Source: Girardinichthys multiradiatus
Lineage: Eukaryota > Chordata > Actinopteri > Cyprinodontiformes > Goodeidae
DNA: 64,000 nucleotides
Assembly (NCBI RefSeq): GCF_021462225.1
Contig: NC_061802.1
Span: 7,459,859-7,523,858 of the forward strand
Direction: 5' to 3'
Positions 10,701 through 21,597 of this stretch are shown one piece after another (the stretch's first letter is position 1; every line of letters starts with the position of its first letter). The notes below the pieces were generated by a model. That model saw only the letters and a list, made by a program, of their open reading frames with translations, was not told the DNA's origin and searched no databases. The position numbers and the translations under genes are program-made.

Positions 10701-11218
10701 ATAATTTGACCTATTGGAAGCATATATATAGTAAAGAGAATTTCTTAAAAGCTTGTGGTACATATCCATTTACTAGGGATAAATTAATCATATCTAAAAT
10801 GGGGCTGATAATCAGAGGGAACACTTCCTTAAATAATTTGGTTGGGATTGGGTCTAACATACAAGTTGAAGGTTTAGATGAAGCTAATATTTCTGATAAC
10901 TCAGGAAGCTCCACAGGATCAAAAGTCCAAACACAGATCAGGTTCTACAGTTACTTCCAATGTAGTCTCACTTGCTGAGGATGAAGTAATCATCTTCGGG
11001 AGTATGTCAAAGATTTTATTTTTAATAGTATCAATTTTATTTAATAAGAATCCCATAAAGTCATGACTGCTAAGAGCTAAGGGAATGGATGGCTCAACAG
11101 AGCTATGACTCTGTGTAAGTTTAGCAAATGTACTAAAGAGAAACCTAGGATTATTCTTGATCTCTTCTATTAATGATGAGAAATAAGCTGTTCTGGCTTG
11201 GTGAAGTGTCTTTTTATA

Positions 11219-12769
11219 CTGGTCCTTCTCAAAATATTAGCATATTGTGATAAAGTTCATTATTTTCCATAATGTCATGATGAAAATTTAACATTCATAT
11301 ATTTTAGATGCATTGCACACTAACTGAAATATTTCAGGTCTTTTATTGTCTTAATACGGATGATTTTGGCATACAGCTCATGAAAACCCAAAATTCCTAT
11401 CTCACAAAATTAGCATATCATTAAAAGGGTCTCTAAACGAGCTATGAACCTAATCATCTGAATCAACGAGTTAACTCTAAACACCTGCAAAAGATTCCTG
11501 GGGCCTTTAAAACTCCCAGCCTGGTTCATCACTCAAAATCCTAATCATGGGTAAGACTGCCGACCTGACTGCTGTCTAGAAGGCCACTATTGACACCCTC
11601 AAGCAAGAGGGTAAGACACAGAAAGAAATTTCTGAACGAATAGGCTGTTCCCAGAGTGCTGTATCAAGGCACCTCAGTGGGAACTCTGTGGGAAGGAAAA
11701 AGTGTGGCAGAAAACGCTGCACAACGAGAAGAGGTGACCGGACCCTGAGGAAGATTGTGGAGAAGGGCCAATTCCAGACCTTGGGGGACCTGCGGAAGCA
11801 GTGGACTGAGTCTGGAGTAGAAACATCCAGAGCCACCGTGCACAGGTGTGTGCAGGAAATGGGCTACAGGTGCTGCATTCCCCAGACCTGGGCTACAGAG
11901 AAGCAGCACTGGACTGTTGCTCAGTGGTCCAAAGTACGTATTTCGGATGAAAACAAATTCTGCATGTCAATCAAGGTGCCAGAGTCTGGAGGAAGACTGG
12001 GGAGAAGGAAATGCCAAAATGCCAGAAGTCCAGTGTCAAGTACCCACAGTCAGTGATGGTCCTGGGTGCCGTGTCAGCTGCTGGTGTTGGTGCACTGTGT
12101 TTTATCAAGGGCAGGGTCAATGCAGCTAGCTATCAGGAGATTTTGGAGCACTTCATGCTGAAAAGCTTTATGGAGATGAAGATTTCATTTTTCAGCACGA
12201 CCTGGCACCTGCTCACAGTGCCAAAACCACTGGTAAATGGTTTACTGACCATGGTATCACTGTGCTCAATTGGCCTGTCAACTCTCCTGACCTGAACCCC
12301 ATAGAGAATCTGTGGGATATTGTGAAGAGAACGTTGAGAGACTCAAGACCCAACACTCTGGATGAGCTAAAGGCCGCTATCGAAGCATCCTGGGCCTCCA
12401 TAAGACCTCAGCAGTGCCACAGGCTGATTGCCTCCATGCCACGCCGCATTGAAGCAGTCATTTCTGCAAAATGATTCCCGACCAAGTATTGAGTGCATAA
12501 CTGTACATGATTATTTGAAGGTTGACGTTTTTTGTATTAAAAACACTTTTCTTTTATTGGTCGGATGAAATATGCTAATTTTGTGAGATAGGAATTTTGG
12601 GTTTTCATGAGCTGTATGCCAAAATTATCCATATTAAGACAATAAAAGACCTGAAATATTTCAGTTAGTGTGCAATGAATCTAAAATATATGAATGTTAA
12701 ATTTTCATCATGACATTATGGAAAATAATGAACTTTATCACAATATGCTAATATTTTGAGAAGGACCTG
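11219..12769 (+). mobile_element. Young Tc1-type transposon with 201-bp TIRs, nested in L2
   Basis: The TIRs are 11219-11419 and 12569-12769 and differ at only about four positions in 200. They begin C(T/A)GGTCCTTCTCAAAATATT. A TA duplication flanks both ends (11217-11218, 12770-12771). The uninterrupted target is visible in another L2 copy of the same window, where the TA is at 47976-47977 in the context TTTTTATACAACAG. This confirms the boundaries and shows that the Tc1 landed in an already resident L2. The long, nearly identical TIRs suggest a recent insertion despite the damaged transposase. Confidence 0.95.
11547..12475 (+). pseudogene. Tc1-type transposase, several frame lesions
   Basis: ATG at 11547 opens MGKTADLTAV, which is followed by TAG where the family has Gln. 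The frame then continues through the HTH (KQEGKTQKEISERIGCSQSA) and the GRKKCGRKR basic stretch to VQEMGYRCCIPQ near 11886. Catalytic positions: first Asp in ISDENKF, second Asp in FQHDLAPAHSAK, third acidic residue in [12 protein letters not shown]. Between them the reading frame changes at least three times (near 11960, 12060 and 12170). The C-terminus ends PRRIEAVISAK at 12474, lacking the usual GAPTKY. Confidence 0.85.
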
Positions 12770-12774
12770 TACAA

Positions 12775-13648
12775 CAGTAGGCTATTTTTCCAGATAAAGT
12801 AGGAATCATCTAGGTGTGTTCATCTAGGTGTGTAGAGCGCCATTTTCTCTCCAATTTTCTAACATTGTGCTTTAAAGTACGCAGCTCTGAATTGAACCAG
12901 GGAGCCAGTCTCCTATGAATAATTACCTTCTTTTTCAAGGGGGCTGCATTGTCTAATGCACCACGCAATGAAGTAACACTATGAACAAGAGAATCAATTT
13001 GTGAAGGGTAAGAAACAAAATTATTGCCCTCCACTGTGTTTTTCCTGTGATAACGAGGAAATTAAAAGTGGAACAGATTCTTTAAAGGTTGTTACAATAT
13101 TGTCTGATAATGATCTACTATAATGAAATTTTCTTTCAGGTGTGGAGTACTCGATTAAATTAAACTCAAAGGTTATTAAAAATGGTCAGACAGAACAGGG
13201 TTATGAGAAAATATTGTTATTTATTTACACTCAATGCCATATGTCAGCACAAGGTCCAGAGAATGAAGACAAAGGTGGGTAGGTTTGTTAATGTTTTGAG
13301 CAAAGCCAATTGAGTCTAAGATAGCATTAAAGGCTATATTTAGGCTATCACTTTCAGCATCAACATGAATGTTAAAATCCCCAACTATAATATCCTTATC
13401 TGTATTTAACACTAGATCCAATAAAAGGTCTGAAAACTGATTTAAAAATTGAGAGTAAGGACCTGGTGGAGGGTACAAAACAACAAACAGAAGTGGTTTA
13501 ATACTTTGCAATGTGGATGAGGAAAACTAAGGATTAAATATTCAAAAGAGTTGTAGCTATTAAGTGGTCTGGGACTAATCAATAATTCATACTGGATTTG
13601 CTACTCCTCCTCGGCCAGTATTTCGAGGAATGTGAAAATTTAAATACC
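12775..13648 (-). pseudogene. L2 endonuclease C-terminal part and linker
   Basis: Two frames remain. One (13511-13221) reads PLLFVVLYPPPGPYSQFLNQ, IIVGDFNIHVDAESD and ILDSIGFAQNINKPTHLCLH, the GDFNIH catalytic block of L2 endonucleases. The second (13034-12810) reads the linker blocks VHSVTSLRGALDNAAPLKKK, APWFNSELRTLKHNVRKLER and KWRSTHLDEH. The N-terminal third of the endonuclease survives only as NTGRGG near 13615-13630. At 48245-48928 the same domain is more complete. Confidence 0.82.
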
Positions 13649-14160
13649 GTAAATTCCAGACTACAGAGTGCACCTGATTAAAAGCTGCATGTTCTAATTT
13701 TAGAAAGAAAATCAACTTTGTACTTGTACAGGCCGCATTGGATGTTAAGCTGCGGGTGTCCCACGTTGTAATATGATTTACACAGAAAGGTATTACAAGT
13801 GAGGAATTTTTACCTTTTAACTTAATCCATATGGTAATATGAACAAATGCATGTTGCAAATGCTTTTTTTCCAACAGTGGCTAACACGGCTACCTTTAAA
13901 TACACATACATTATCAGTAACACACAAATTTCGTTGCTAATGCTTTTTTACTGAACAGTACACGAACAACATTCCAATATCTCCTAACTGATATACACTG
14001 CAGCCTACCAGGTCAAAAGTCATTGATCGCCTTCTTCATCTTCTTCCTGCGCACTGAAACCATCAAAGTTCTGTTCTTCAGTGTCCGAATTGAACAGCCT
14101 CAGGATCTCTTCACTCACTTCAGCCTCTTTGTTGACGCTCTCACTTGAGTGCACCGGTCC
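13649..14160 (-). mobile_element. DNA-transposon 3' fragment, pogo/Tigger-like (tentative)
   Basis: On the plus strand it begins CCGTAAATTCCAGACTAC, which I recognise as the end of a widespread fish DNA transposon. The minus strand encodes a short acidic C-terminus ending in a stop at 14020-14022: SEEILRLFNSDTEEQNFDGF followed by SAQEEDEEGDQ. Acidic tails of this type close CENP-B/pogo-like transposases, but the catalytic domain is not present, so the family call is weak. The left edge abuts the truncated 5' side of the L2 copy. Confidence 0.45.
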
Positions 14161-14162
14161 CC

Positions 14163-14860
14163 TTAATCACGCAGCAGTCCTGCCTTTCGAAACCCGTTGG
14201 TGAAGTTCATTGGACCTCTTTGAACTACTCATCAATATGATTGGTCTATTGTTACCAGGCAAAATGTTTTTGGCATCATGAAAAAAAACATGCATCAGAC
14301 CATATGACCTTCTTCCATTGCTCCAGAATCCAATCTTTATGCTCCCTAGAAAACTGAAGCCTTTTTTCCAGTTAGCCTGACTGATTAGTGCTTTTCTTAA
14401 GACTACACAGCTGTTCAGTCCCAATCCCTTGAGTTCCCTTCGCATTGTGGGTGTGGAAATGCTCTTACTTTCACTATTAAACATAACCCCGAGTTCTACT
14501 GTTGTTTTTCTTCTATTTGATTTCACCAAACGCTTAAGTGATCACTGATCACGATCATTCAGGATTTTTTTCCGGCCACATTTCTTCCTCGAAGACGATG
14601 GGACCCCACTATCCTTCCCATTTTTAATAATGCGTTGGACAGTTCTTAACCCAATTTTTGTTGTTTCTGCAATCTCCTTAGATGTTTTCTCTGCTTGATG
14701 CATGCCAATGATTTGACCCTTCTGAAACAGACTGACATCTTTTCCTTGACCATGTGATGTGTCTTTCGACATGGTTGTTTAAGAAATGAGAAGCAACTCT
14801 TTGCACCAGTTGGGGTTAAATAACCTATTGCCAGCTGAAACATAGTTGCCCATGTAGTAC
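14163..14860 (-). mobile_element. Tc1-type element, N-terminal half only
   Basis: Minus strand. 14772-14542 encodes the HTH region (VSLFQKGQIIGMHQAEKTSK, then IGLRTVQRIIKNGKDSGVPS and KKCGRKKILNDRDQ). 14529-14167 continues with NRRKTTVELGVMFNSESKSI and TMRRELKGLGLNSCVVLRKA. It reaches a frameshifted WKKVIWSDA-like end, then sequence unrelated to the catalytic core. The frames are separated by a stop. The catalytic domain and 3' TIR are missing. Confidence 0.75.
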
Positions 14861-14863
14861 TTA

Positions 14864-15628
14864 CAGTGCCTTGCGAAAGTATTCGGCCCCCTTGAACTTT
14901 TCAACATTTTGTCACAGTTCAGACTTCAAGCATAAAATATAAAATTCAAATTTTTTAGTGAAAAATCAACAACAAGTGGGACACAATCGTGAAGTGGAAT
15001 GAAATTTATTGGATGTGTCAAACCTTTTTAACAAATAAAAAATTGAAAAGTGGGGCGTGCAATATTATTTGGCTTCCTTGCATTAATACTTTGTAGCGCC
15101 ACCCTTTGCTGCAATTACAGCTGCAAGCCGCTTGGGGTATGTCTCTATCAGTTTTGCACATCGAGAGACTGAAATTCTTGCCCATTCTTCCTTGCAAAAC
15201 AGCTGGAGCTCAGTGAGGTTGGATGGAGAGCGTTCGTGAACAGCAGTCTTCAGCTCTTTCCACAGATTCTCGATTGGATTCAGGTCTGGACTTTGACTTG
15301 GCCATTCCAACACCCGGATATGTTTATTTGTGAACTATTCCATTGTATATTTGGCTTTATGTTTTGGATCATTGTCTTGTTGGAAGATAAATCTCCGTCC
15401 CAGTCTCAGGTCTCTTGCAGACTCCAACAGATTTTCTTCCACAAAGGTCCTGTATTTGGCCCCATCCATCTTCCCATCAATTTTGACCATCTTCTCTGTC
15501 CCTGCTGATGAAAAGCAGGCCCAAACCATGATACTGCCACCACCATGTTTGACAGTGGGGATGGTGTGTTCAGGGTGATGAGCTGTGTTGCTTTTACACC
15601 AAACATATCGTTTTGCATTGTGGCCATA
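14864..15628 (-). mobile_element. Tc1-type element (same family as 18262-19859), 3' half
   Basis: TIR CAGTGCCTTGCGAAAGTATT begins at 14864 after a TA. Minus-strand frames at 15627-15335 and 15313-15083 encode the catalytic half: VWACFSSAGTEKMVKIDGKM, FQQDNDPKHKAKYTME and [20 protein letters not shown], ending KGGATKY. A frame break separates the last two blocks. The element is cut at 15628 (within KRYVW), so the HTH and the other TIR are absent. Confidence 0.88.
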
Positions 15629-16113
15629 CAGTATAAGATCGATTATAGTATATACAGTATATCAGCAGATGTAATGTACAGTGACCCATATCACTTTGAC
15701 GCCACACACACACCTCCATGTTTTCAGGATGTTGATGTTTCAGCCCCTGCTGACCTGGCACAGGTAGATGTACTGTAACAGCAGACATTCGCCTCGTTAA
15801 TGTTGTTGTAGAAAGCCTCTGAAATCATAGCACTCATCATAGTTACTTGCTGTCAACATGTAGCGCTGATGTAAAAATTGGGCTGAGTAAATTATTTCAC
15901 TGTAGAGGGTAAAGGCAATTTCTTAGTAAAAGGATAGGAGGCAATCCTGAAAAAAACAAAGTGCTTTTACCATTCTGTTGTTGGAAAATGAGATGGTCAC
16001 ATACACAGTCTTTAGCAACATTACACATAAAAGTAGGAGACCCAACACTTGAGCATTATTGCCACATGCTGTCATAAAATGCCACAATATGCCTAGAAAC
16101 AAGAAGTAGTTTA
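15629..16113. other. No recognisable feature
   Basis: About 480 nt of AT-rich sequence without recognised repeat or exon. A short TACAGTATA/ATATACAGTATA cluster occurs at 15629-15660. Confidence 0.5.
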
Positions 16114-16440
16114 GTGCCTCACGAAAGTATTACTAAGTTTTGAACATTTTCAAATGTTGTCACATTAAACTCAAGAACGTTTACGTATTTCTTGAGAATG
16201 CAAAAAGGAAAGAATCTGATACATGCTTTTCAAATTGGTTACAAATAAAAATCTGGAAAGTATGATATGCATACGCATATGCTCCGTTTAATCTGATAAC
16301 CCAAAATCAAATTCAGTATAACAATTGCCTTCAAAAGGCACCTAATTTTAACCCCCCAGGTGTGATTTAATCTTAGTTAAAATACAACGGTTCTGTGGAG
16401 GATTCAGAGGTTTGCTAGAGAACACACAGCACCTGCACTG
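16114..16440 (+). mobile_element. Tc1 5' TIR and leader fragment
   Basis: Starts AGTGCCTCACGAAAGTATTA after a TA at 16112-16113. It follows the leader of the fish Tc1 family whose copies also lie at 34340 and 37883, including AATCTGATAACCC and the CAGAGGTTTGCTAGAGAACA block. It stops before the transposase start. Confidence 0.65.
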
Positions 16441-17696
16441 ATTCATATAACCCTAACCTTTTGTCTCTTTTTTGTTTTTATTAAGCTCAATTACTGCATC
16501 ATTGTACGTCTATGTACTTTTTTGTTTTGACTTATATAGAAAACAAGAGAAAGTCTGATTTTGACACCGATTCTGCTGTCTGGTCGATTGATTTGGTGCA
16601 TTTCTAAAATATTTTATCACTGGCATTTTTTCATGCAACACTGAATACTCTGCTGACTCTGTCGTTTGTTTGCAACTTGAGAAAGATTTTAACCTTAACA
16701 GTCTCACCCCATGGCTGGTTGTGCTGTCCCAAAAGCATTTCAAATGTGTGTGGCAACAATATCATCATTAGCATGAAAAATAAATATGATGTGCTCCACT
16801 ATTTCTCAATCATGTTACAGTGCAGAGAAGTCTCACCGATCCCTATGTCCTCATGAAAACCTTTTCTATGCTTAGCGATGATCCCAAAAAGACTGAACAT
16901 TTTAAATATTCTGGTTACAGTGGATGTTTTAAGGATTGCCTAAGAGCTTATCAAGCACAGCAGCTAGCAAGCCAGTTGTTGGCAATATATGACAGGAGGT
17001 GTTAAGTTGAATATTACCCAATGGAAGTGTGTTTGACGTGTATTGTAGTTTCTGCTTGGCATAAAAAAGTAGTACACCGTCGTGAAATTCAAATGTTTTA
17101 TTTAGACAAACACTTAACTGTCATAGAAATGATTTTAACCAGCTAAAATGAAAATAAATGAATCCTCCTGTTACAGTGGACAGAGGAGGAATATTAAATG
17201 TTTATAACAAAACTATTTTTAACCAATACGACTTGAATGGAAGAACAGATAAATATAAGTTGATTTCTGTTAATTTTATGGCTCATTAATAATAAAAGTC
17301 TAAACAAATGTCATTTCTAATGAGTATTAAATAAGGATAGTTCAGCAGCAATTTAGATTATTAATCAGCTGCTTTTGCAGGAAATAATAATAAATAGTTC
17401 AATTAAAGAAAAAATGTATGAAATAATGTGTGAAATCTAAAAAACAAATTAATAATGCAAACAAATGTACTTTTGTTACTCTTTAATGTTATGTAGCACT
17501 AAGAAGAAAATTTAGATAACTACTCCTTATCAAGTAATTTTATCATATAAATGCGAGAAAAGCTCCATCATGTCATATACCAGTGTTGGTGCATGTTATG
17601 CAACAATAGGTTTGGTTTGGCTATGAATAACTATCAATGCCAAGTGCCAAGAGCAATTAATAATAAAGTTGGTCATTTTATTCAAAATTAACCATC
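16441..17696. other. No recognisable feature
   Basis: AT-rich stretch of 1.25 kb. Small reading frames at 16510-16743 and 16820-17005 have no recognisable motif. No repeat ends were identified. Confidence 0.55.
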
Positions 17697-18055
17697 AGCA
17701 CTGGCGCCCAAAGGGGTTGTGTTCTTTTCCCACTCTGCACCTAAGTGGAGATATCTGTGAAACTCCTGAAGTTTGCAAATGGCACCACTGTCATTGGTCT
17801 GATCCAGGACAGTCTGCATACAAACAGAAGGTGGATCAGCTGGTCCACTTGTATGGTCCGAACCACCAGGAGCTTAAACCACTCAGGACAGTAGACATAA
17901 TGGTGGACTTCCAGAGAACAACCCCACACTGCCTCCCCTCACCATCCTCAACAACCCTTTGTCTGCTGTGGATCGCTTCAGGTTCCTTGGGACTACCTAT
18001 TCTCAGGACCTAAGATGGTCCTTACACAGAGAGACTGTTTGGAAGAAGGCCCCGA
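17697..18055 (+). mobile_element. CR1/Rex1-like LINE, reverse transcriptase fragment
   Basis: Degenerate copy of the family that is better preserved at 34951-35911. The plus strand still spells a damaged LLKFADDTTVIGLIQ block (17762-17806, with the second half out of frame) and VDQLVHLY. PLTILNNPLSAVDRFRFLGT and SQDLRWSLHRETVWKKA follow. Stops and indels interrupt every frame. The fragment ends near 18055 in unrelated sequence. Confidence 0.7.
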
Positions 18056-18090
18056 ACAGCATACAAATCAGATTGGCATACCTCACATTA

Positions 18091-18114
18091 ATGCGCATGC
18101 ACGCGCATGTGCAT
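18091..18114. repeat. 24-nt alternating purine-pyrimidine tract
   Basis: Every position alternates purine and pyrimidine across ATGCGCATGC, ACGCGCATGT and GCAT, without being a simple dinucleotide repeat. The tract is nearly palindromic and CpG-containing in an AT-rich surrounding. Such tracts can adopt Z-DNA. No function is assigned. Confidence 0.7.
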
Positions 18115-18261
18115 TAGCGCATGATTCCCCTCGTTACTTCGAGCCGTCAAGTCAGCATACAGACGAGAAAAAACGGTAAGCACATGATGTTTATGATTAT
18201 TGTTTAATATAATTGTGGGTTTCGTTGTTTGAATTTTACATACTAGGGTCATGCTAAGATA

Positions 18262-19859
18262 CATGCCTTGTGAACGTCGTCGGCCCCCTTAAACTGGTTA
18301 ACCTCTTACCACATTTCAGGCCACATTTTAGGCTTCAAACATAAAGATTTAAAAATTCTAATTTTTGTGAAGAATCAACAACAAGTGGGACACAAGCGTG
18401 AAGGGGAATGAAATTTATTGGATGTGTAAACTGTTTTAAACAAATAAAAAACTGAAGATGAGGTGTGCAATATTATTCTGCCCCCTTTACTTTCAGTGCA
18501 GCAAACTCACTCCAGAAGTTCAGTGAGGATCTCTGAAGATCAATGTTGTCCCCAATGACTGATGATGATAAATAGAATCCACCTGTGTGTAATCAAGTCT
18601 CCGTATAAATGCGTAGAGAGCATCATGAAGACCAAGGAACACACCAGGCAGGTCCTGAGATACTGTTGTGGAGAAGTTTAAAGCCGGATTTGGATACAAA
18701 AAGATTTCCCAAGCTTTAAACATCCCAAGGAGCACTGTGCAAGCAATCATATTGAAATGGAAGGAGTATCAGACCACTGCAAATCTACCAAGACCCGGCC
18801 ATCCCTCTAAACTTTCATCTTGAACAAGAAGAAGACTAATCAGAGATGCTGCCAAGAGGCCCATGATCACTCTGGATGAACTGCAGAGATCTACAGCTGA
18901 TGTGGGAGAGTCTGTCCATAGAACAACAATCAGTCGTACACTGCACAAATCTGGCCTTTATGGAAGAGTGGCAAGAAGAAAACCATTTCTCAAAGATATC
19001 CATAAAAGGTCTCGTTTAAAGTTTGCCACAAGCCACCTGGGAGACACACCAAACATGTGGAAGAAAGTGCTCTGGTCAGATGAAACCAAAATCCAACTGT
19101 TTGGCCACAATGCAAAACGATATGTTTGGCGTAAAAGCAACACAGCTCATCACCCTGAACACACCATCCCCACTGTCAAACATGGTGGTGGCAGCATCAT
19201 GGTTTGGGCCTGCTTTTCGTCAGCAGGGACAGGGAAGATGGTCAAAATTGATGGGAAGATGGATGGGGCCAAATACAGGACCATTCTGGAAGAAAACCTG
19301 TTGGAGTCTGCAAGAAACCTGAGACTGGGACAGAGATTTATCTTCCAACAAGACAATGATCCAAAACATAAAGCCAAATCTACAATGGAATGGTTCACAA
19401 ATAAACATATCCAGGTGTTGGAATGGCCAAGTCAAAGTCCAGACCAGAATCCAATTGAGAATCTGTGGAAAGAGCTGAAGACTGCTGTTCACGAACGCTC
19501 TCCATCCAACCTCACTGAGCTCGAGCTGTTTTGCAAGGAAGAATGGGCAAGAATTTCAGTCTCTCGATGTGCAAAACTGATAGAGACATACCCCAAGCGA
19601 CTTGCAGCTGTAATTGCAGCAAAGGGTGGAGCTACAAAGTATTAACGCAAGGGGGCCGAATAATATTGCACGCCCCACTTTTCAGTTTTTGTTAAAAAAG
19701 TTTGACACATCCAATAAATTTCATTCCAATTAACGATTGTGTCGCACTTGTTGTTGATTCTTCACAAAAAATTTGAATTTTATATCTTTATTTTCGAAGC
19801 CTGAAATGCAGCAAAAGGTTGAAAAGTTCAAGGGGGCCGATTACTTTCTCAAGGCACTG
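18262..19859 (+). mobile_element. Complete Tc1-type transposon (1.6 kb), best preserved in the window
   Basis: Right end AGGCACTG finishes at 19859 and the left end CATGCCTTGTGAACGTCG starts at 18262. TA duplications sit at 18260-18261 and 19860-19861. TIRs are about 210 bp and share blocks such as CAACAACAAGTGGGACACAA, but the left one has drifted more. A second copy of the family lies at 14864-15628. Inside is a transposase interrupted only by one frameshift and one stop. Confidence 0.93.
18625..19645 (+). pseudogene. Tc1-type transposase, one frameshift and one stop from open
   Basis: ATG at 18625 starts MKTKEHTRQV. An extra base near 18656 breaks the frame before the HTH (VVEKFKAGFGYKKISQALNI, PRSTVQAIILKWKEY). 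A TGA follows near 18820. From there an open frame runs to the natural stop at 19645, giving 260 residues from 18863. Catalytic positions: Asp in VLWSDETKIQLFG, Asp in FIFQQDNDPKHKAKS, Glu/Asp region in [20 protein letters not shown]. The SPDQN differs from the SPDLN seen in the sister copy. The C-terminus is [10 protein letters not shown] length of about 340 residues would match the family. By eye this is the transposase nearest to intact in the window. Confidence 0.92.
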
Positions 19860-19861
19860 TA

Positions 19862-21529
19862 TCCAATGGGAGGCTCATACCTATTTGCTTAGTTAAATTC
19901 AGCTGAGAACTTCTTTTTTTTTTTTTTTTGGCCAGGCCGTGTATATATGTCTCTGCCTACACACACGTTCAAACACACATATACATATCTACATATTTAC
20001 ACGTATACACACAATTGTACATGTAAATGTAATTGCACAATCTACATTTACAAGTTTGATTGGATAATGAACGTCGGCGCAATGTAACTTACCAATGTTA
20101 CACATTAACACTGTTGAAATTTGGATCACAATTGATTTGGATTCAAATATTTTGAAGTTACACTAAATATATGTAGTACTGCATTCTAAGCCACTGCTTC
20201 ACTGGCTTCACACTGTAGACAGTCATTGTTTATGTTGTCTGTCAGTTGTACAAAAGCAATCACTCTGGCAAACTGTGCCTGTTTTCTGCTTCTGATCAAG
20301 CTAAGTTTTACCAACTCCTTTTGCTTTGCTCACCCCTTTTCCTTTCTGACTCACACCATGTATTCAATGTCAGTTTGTACGTTTAAGTCCAGTCAACTGT
20401 TTTCTACTTCAACACACGTTCTCTGTCTGTCACACTCCCACTGGGGAGTTAACCTCTCAGTGTCGACGTTTTTCTCAGTTTTTCTTCTCAAGAAAACTGT
20501 TGAGACATTTTATTCCCCTGGTAGAGATCCAAGCAAGCATACATGACAGAAAAGGGCAAAAAAAAATCTTTATCTACAGAGTTTGGCTAGAAAGTAAGAC
20601 ATTATTGTAGACTACATAGTTGCTTCTGTGAAACTGACATTTGTATTTGTGTAACTTTTTACCACACAGCTTGAAGATAGAATAAATGTATTCAGGCACG
20701 TCTATTCAGGCAAACTGTAAAGAGTTTCAGAAGAATGAACTTCCTTAAGGTTTTACCTGTCTGTTTTGATTTAAGCTCTGATGTGTTTGAGGTCACAAGC
20801 TGAAAAGAATGAAATGACAGAAGATGAGGTTGCAGTCAGCCTAATATTTTGGCCAATCGACATTTTATTTCAGTGAGTTGAAATGCGGTTGAATTGTAGA
20901 GAAACACAAACTTTTAATTTGCTTGGAAAAGTCTTCCTTGAGAAATTTATGTCAAGATTCGCCTTAGGAAGATGATAAATAATTTCAATATTTGAGTGTT
21001 TTTGTTGGTTGCCTGTTGAAGCTAACTAACACCATAGGGCCAAATTAATACATTTTTTTCTTTTTATTGCTTCACATATTGTTTTTAATGTGCAGATTTG
21101 CATAACCTGTGTGAAATGTTAAGGTAGATCCTGAGTTAATGAGAGAATTCCCCAACATATTGTATTTCTAAGCATCTAATAATACTCTTAATTTGAATTC
21201 CATCACTATATTAGCAAGAGAAAAGGAAATGATTTATACATTGCTTTACATGCATTTGCTCAGGCATTATCACAGTCATATCTTGTTTTTTGCCTAGAGA
21301 TCTGGCTATCCAGGTTTTTTTTTAACATCTTTATAGCCAAGATACATTATACAAAATATTTTTTAGGAAATTTCAGATTGCAGCATTGTCAAAAGAAAGA
21401 AGTGAGATTAGATGAGATGAGATAATGTTTTTTTTTGTTGCAATCTAAAAACAGATGGCAATAAAATCAGCCTGTAAGGAGACAATATTACTGCATACTA
21501 AATTTAATGTGACAAAAGTTTAACCCCCA
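19862..21529. other. No recognisable feature
   Basis: 1.67 kb without a recognised gene. It holds a T-run at 19912-19929, a CA/TA-rich patch at 19960-20010 and a frame at 20226-20546 that shows no domain. Confidence 0.55.
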
Positions 21530-21597
21530 AAAATATGTAGTGGGTTTATTTATTGACCAGAGAAAGGCGACTGATAAAATTAAACATCAAATCTTGC
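21530..21597 (+). pseudogene. Decayed LINE reverse transcriptase, part 1
   Basis: The plus strand reads approximately VVGLFIDQRKATDKIKHQIL, a decayed form of the LINE RT block ...FIDLRKAFDTVDHQIL. It contains RT motif A, whose catalytic Asp is here replaced (FID..KATD). It breaks off at the solo LTR and resumes at 22621. Confidence 0.6.

Larger units (their letters stand above)
9805..13648 (-). mobile_element. L2-clade LINE, internally deleted, host of a nested Tc1
   Basis: Minus-strand L2 element. From its 5' side: endonuclease remnant 13650-13221, linker 13034-12773 and 11218-10915, the N-terminal RT fingers 10914-10735, then an internal deletion, YADD at 10662-10673 and the RT C-terminal part to 10071, then 3' UTR to about 9805. 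The element is interrupted by a Tc1 at 11219-12769. It lacks the RT motifs between VPQAFKK and YADD, so it cannot be autonomous. The true 5' end is not reached: homology to the better preserved copy at 46908-48945 stops at 13648. Confidence 0.85.
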
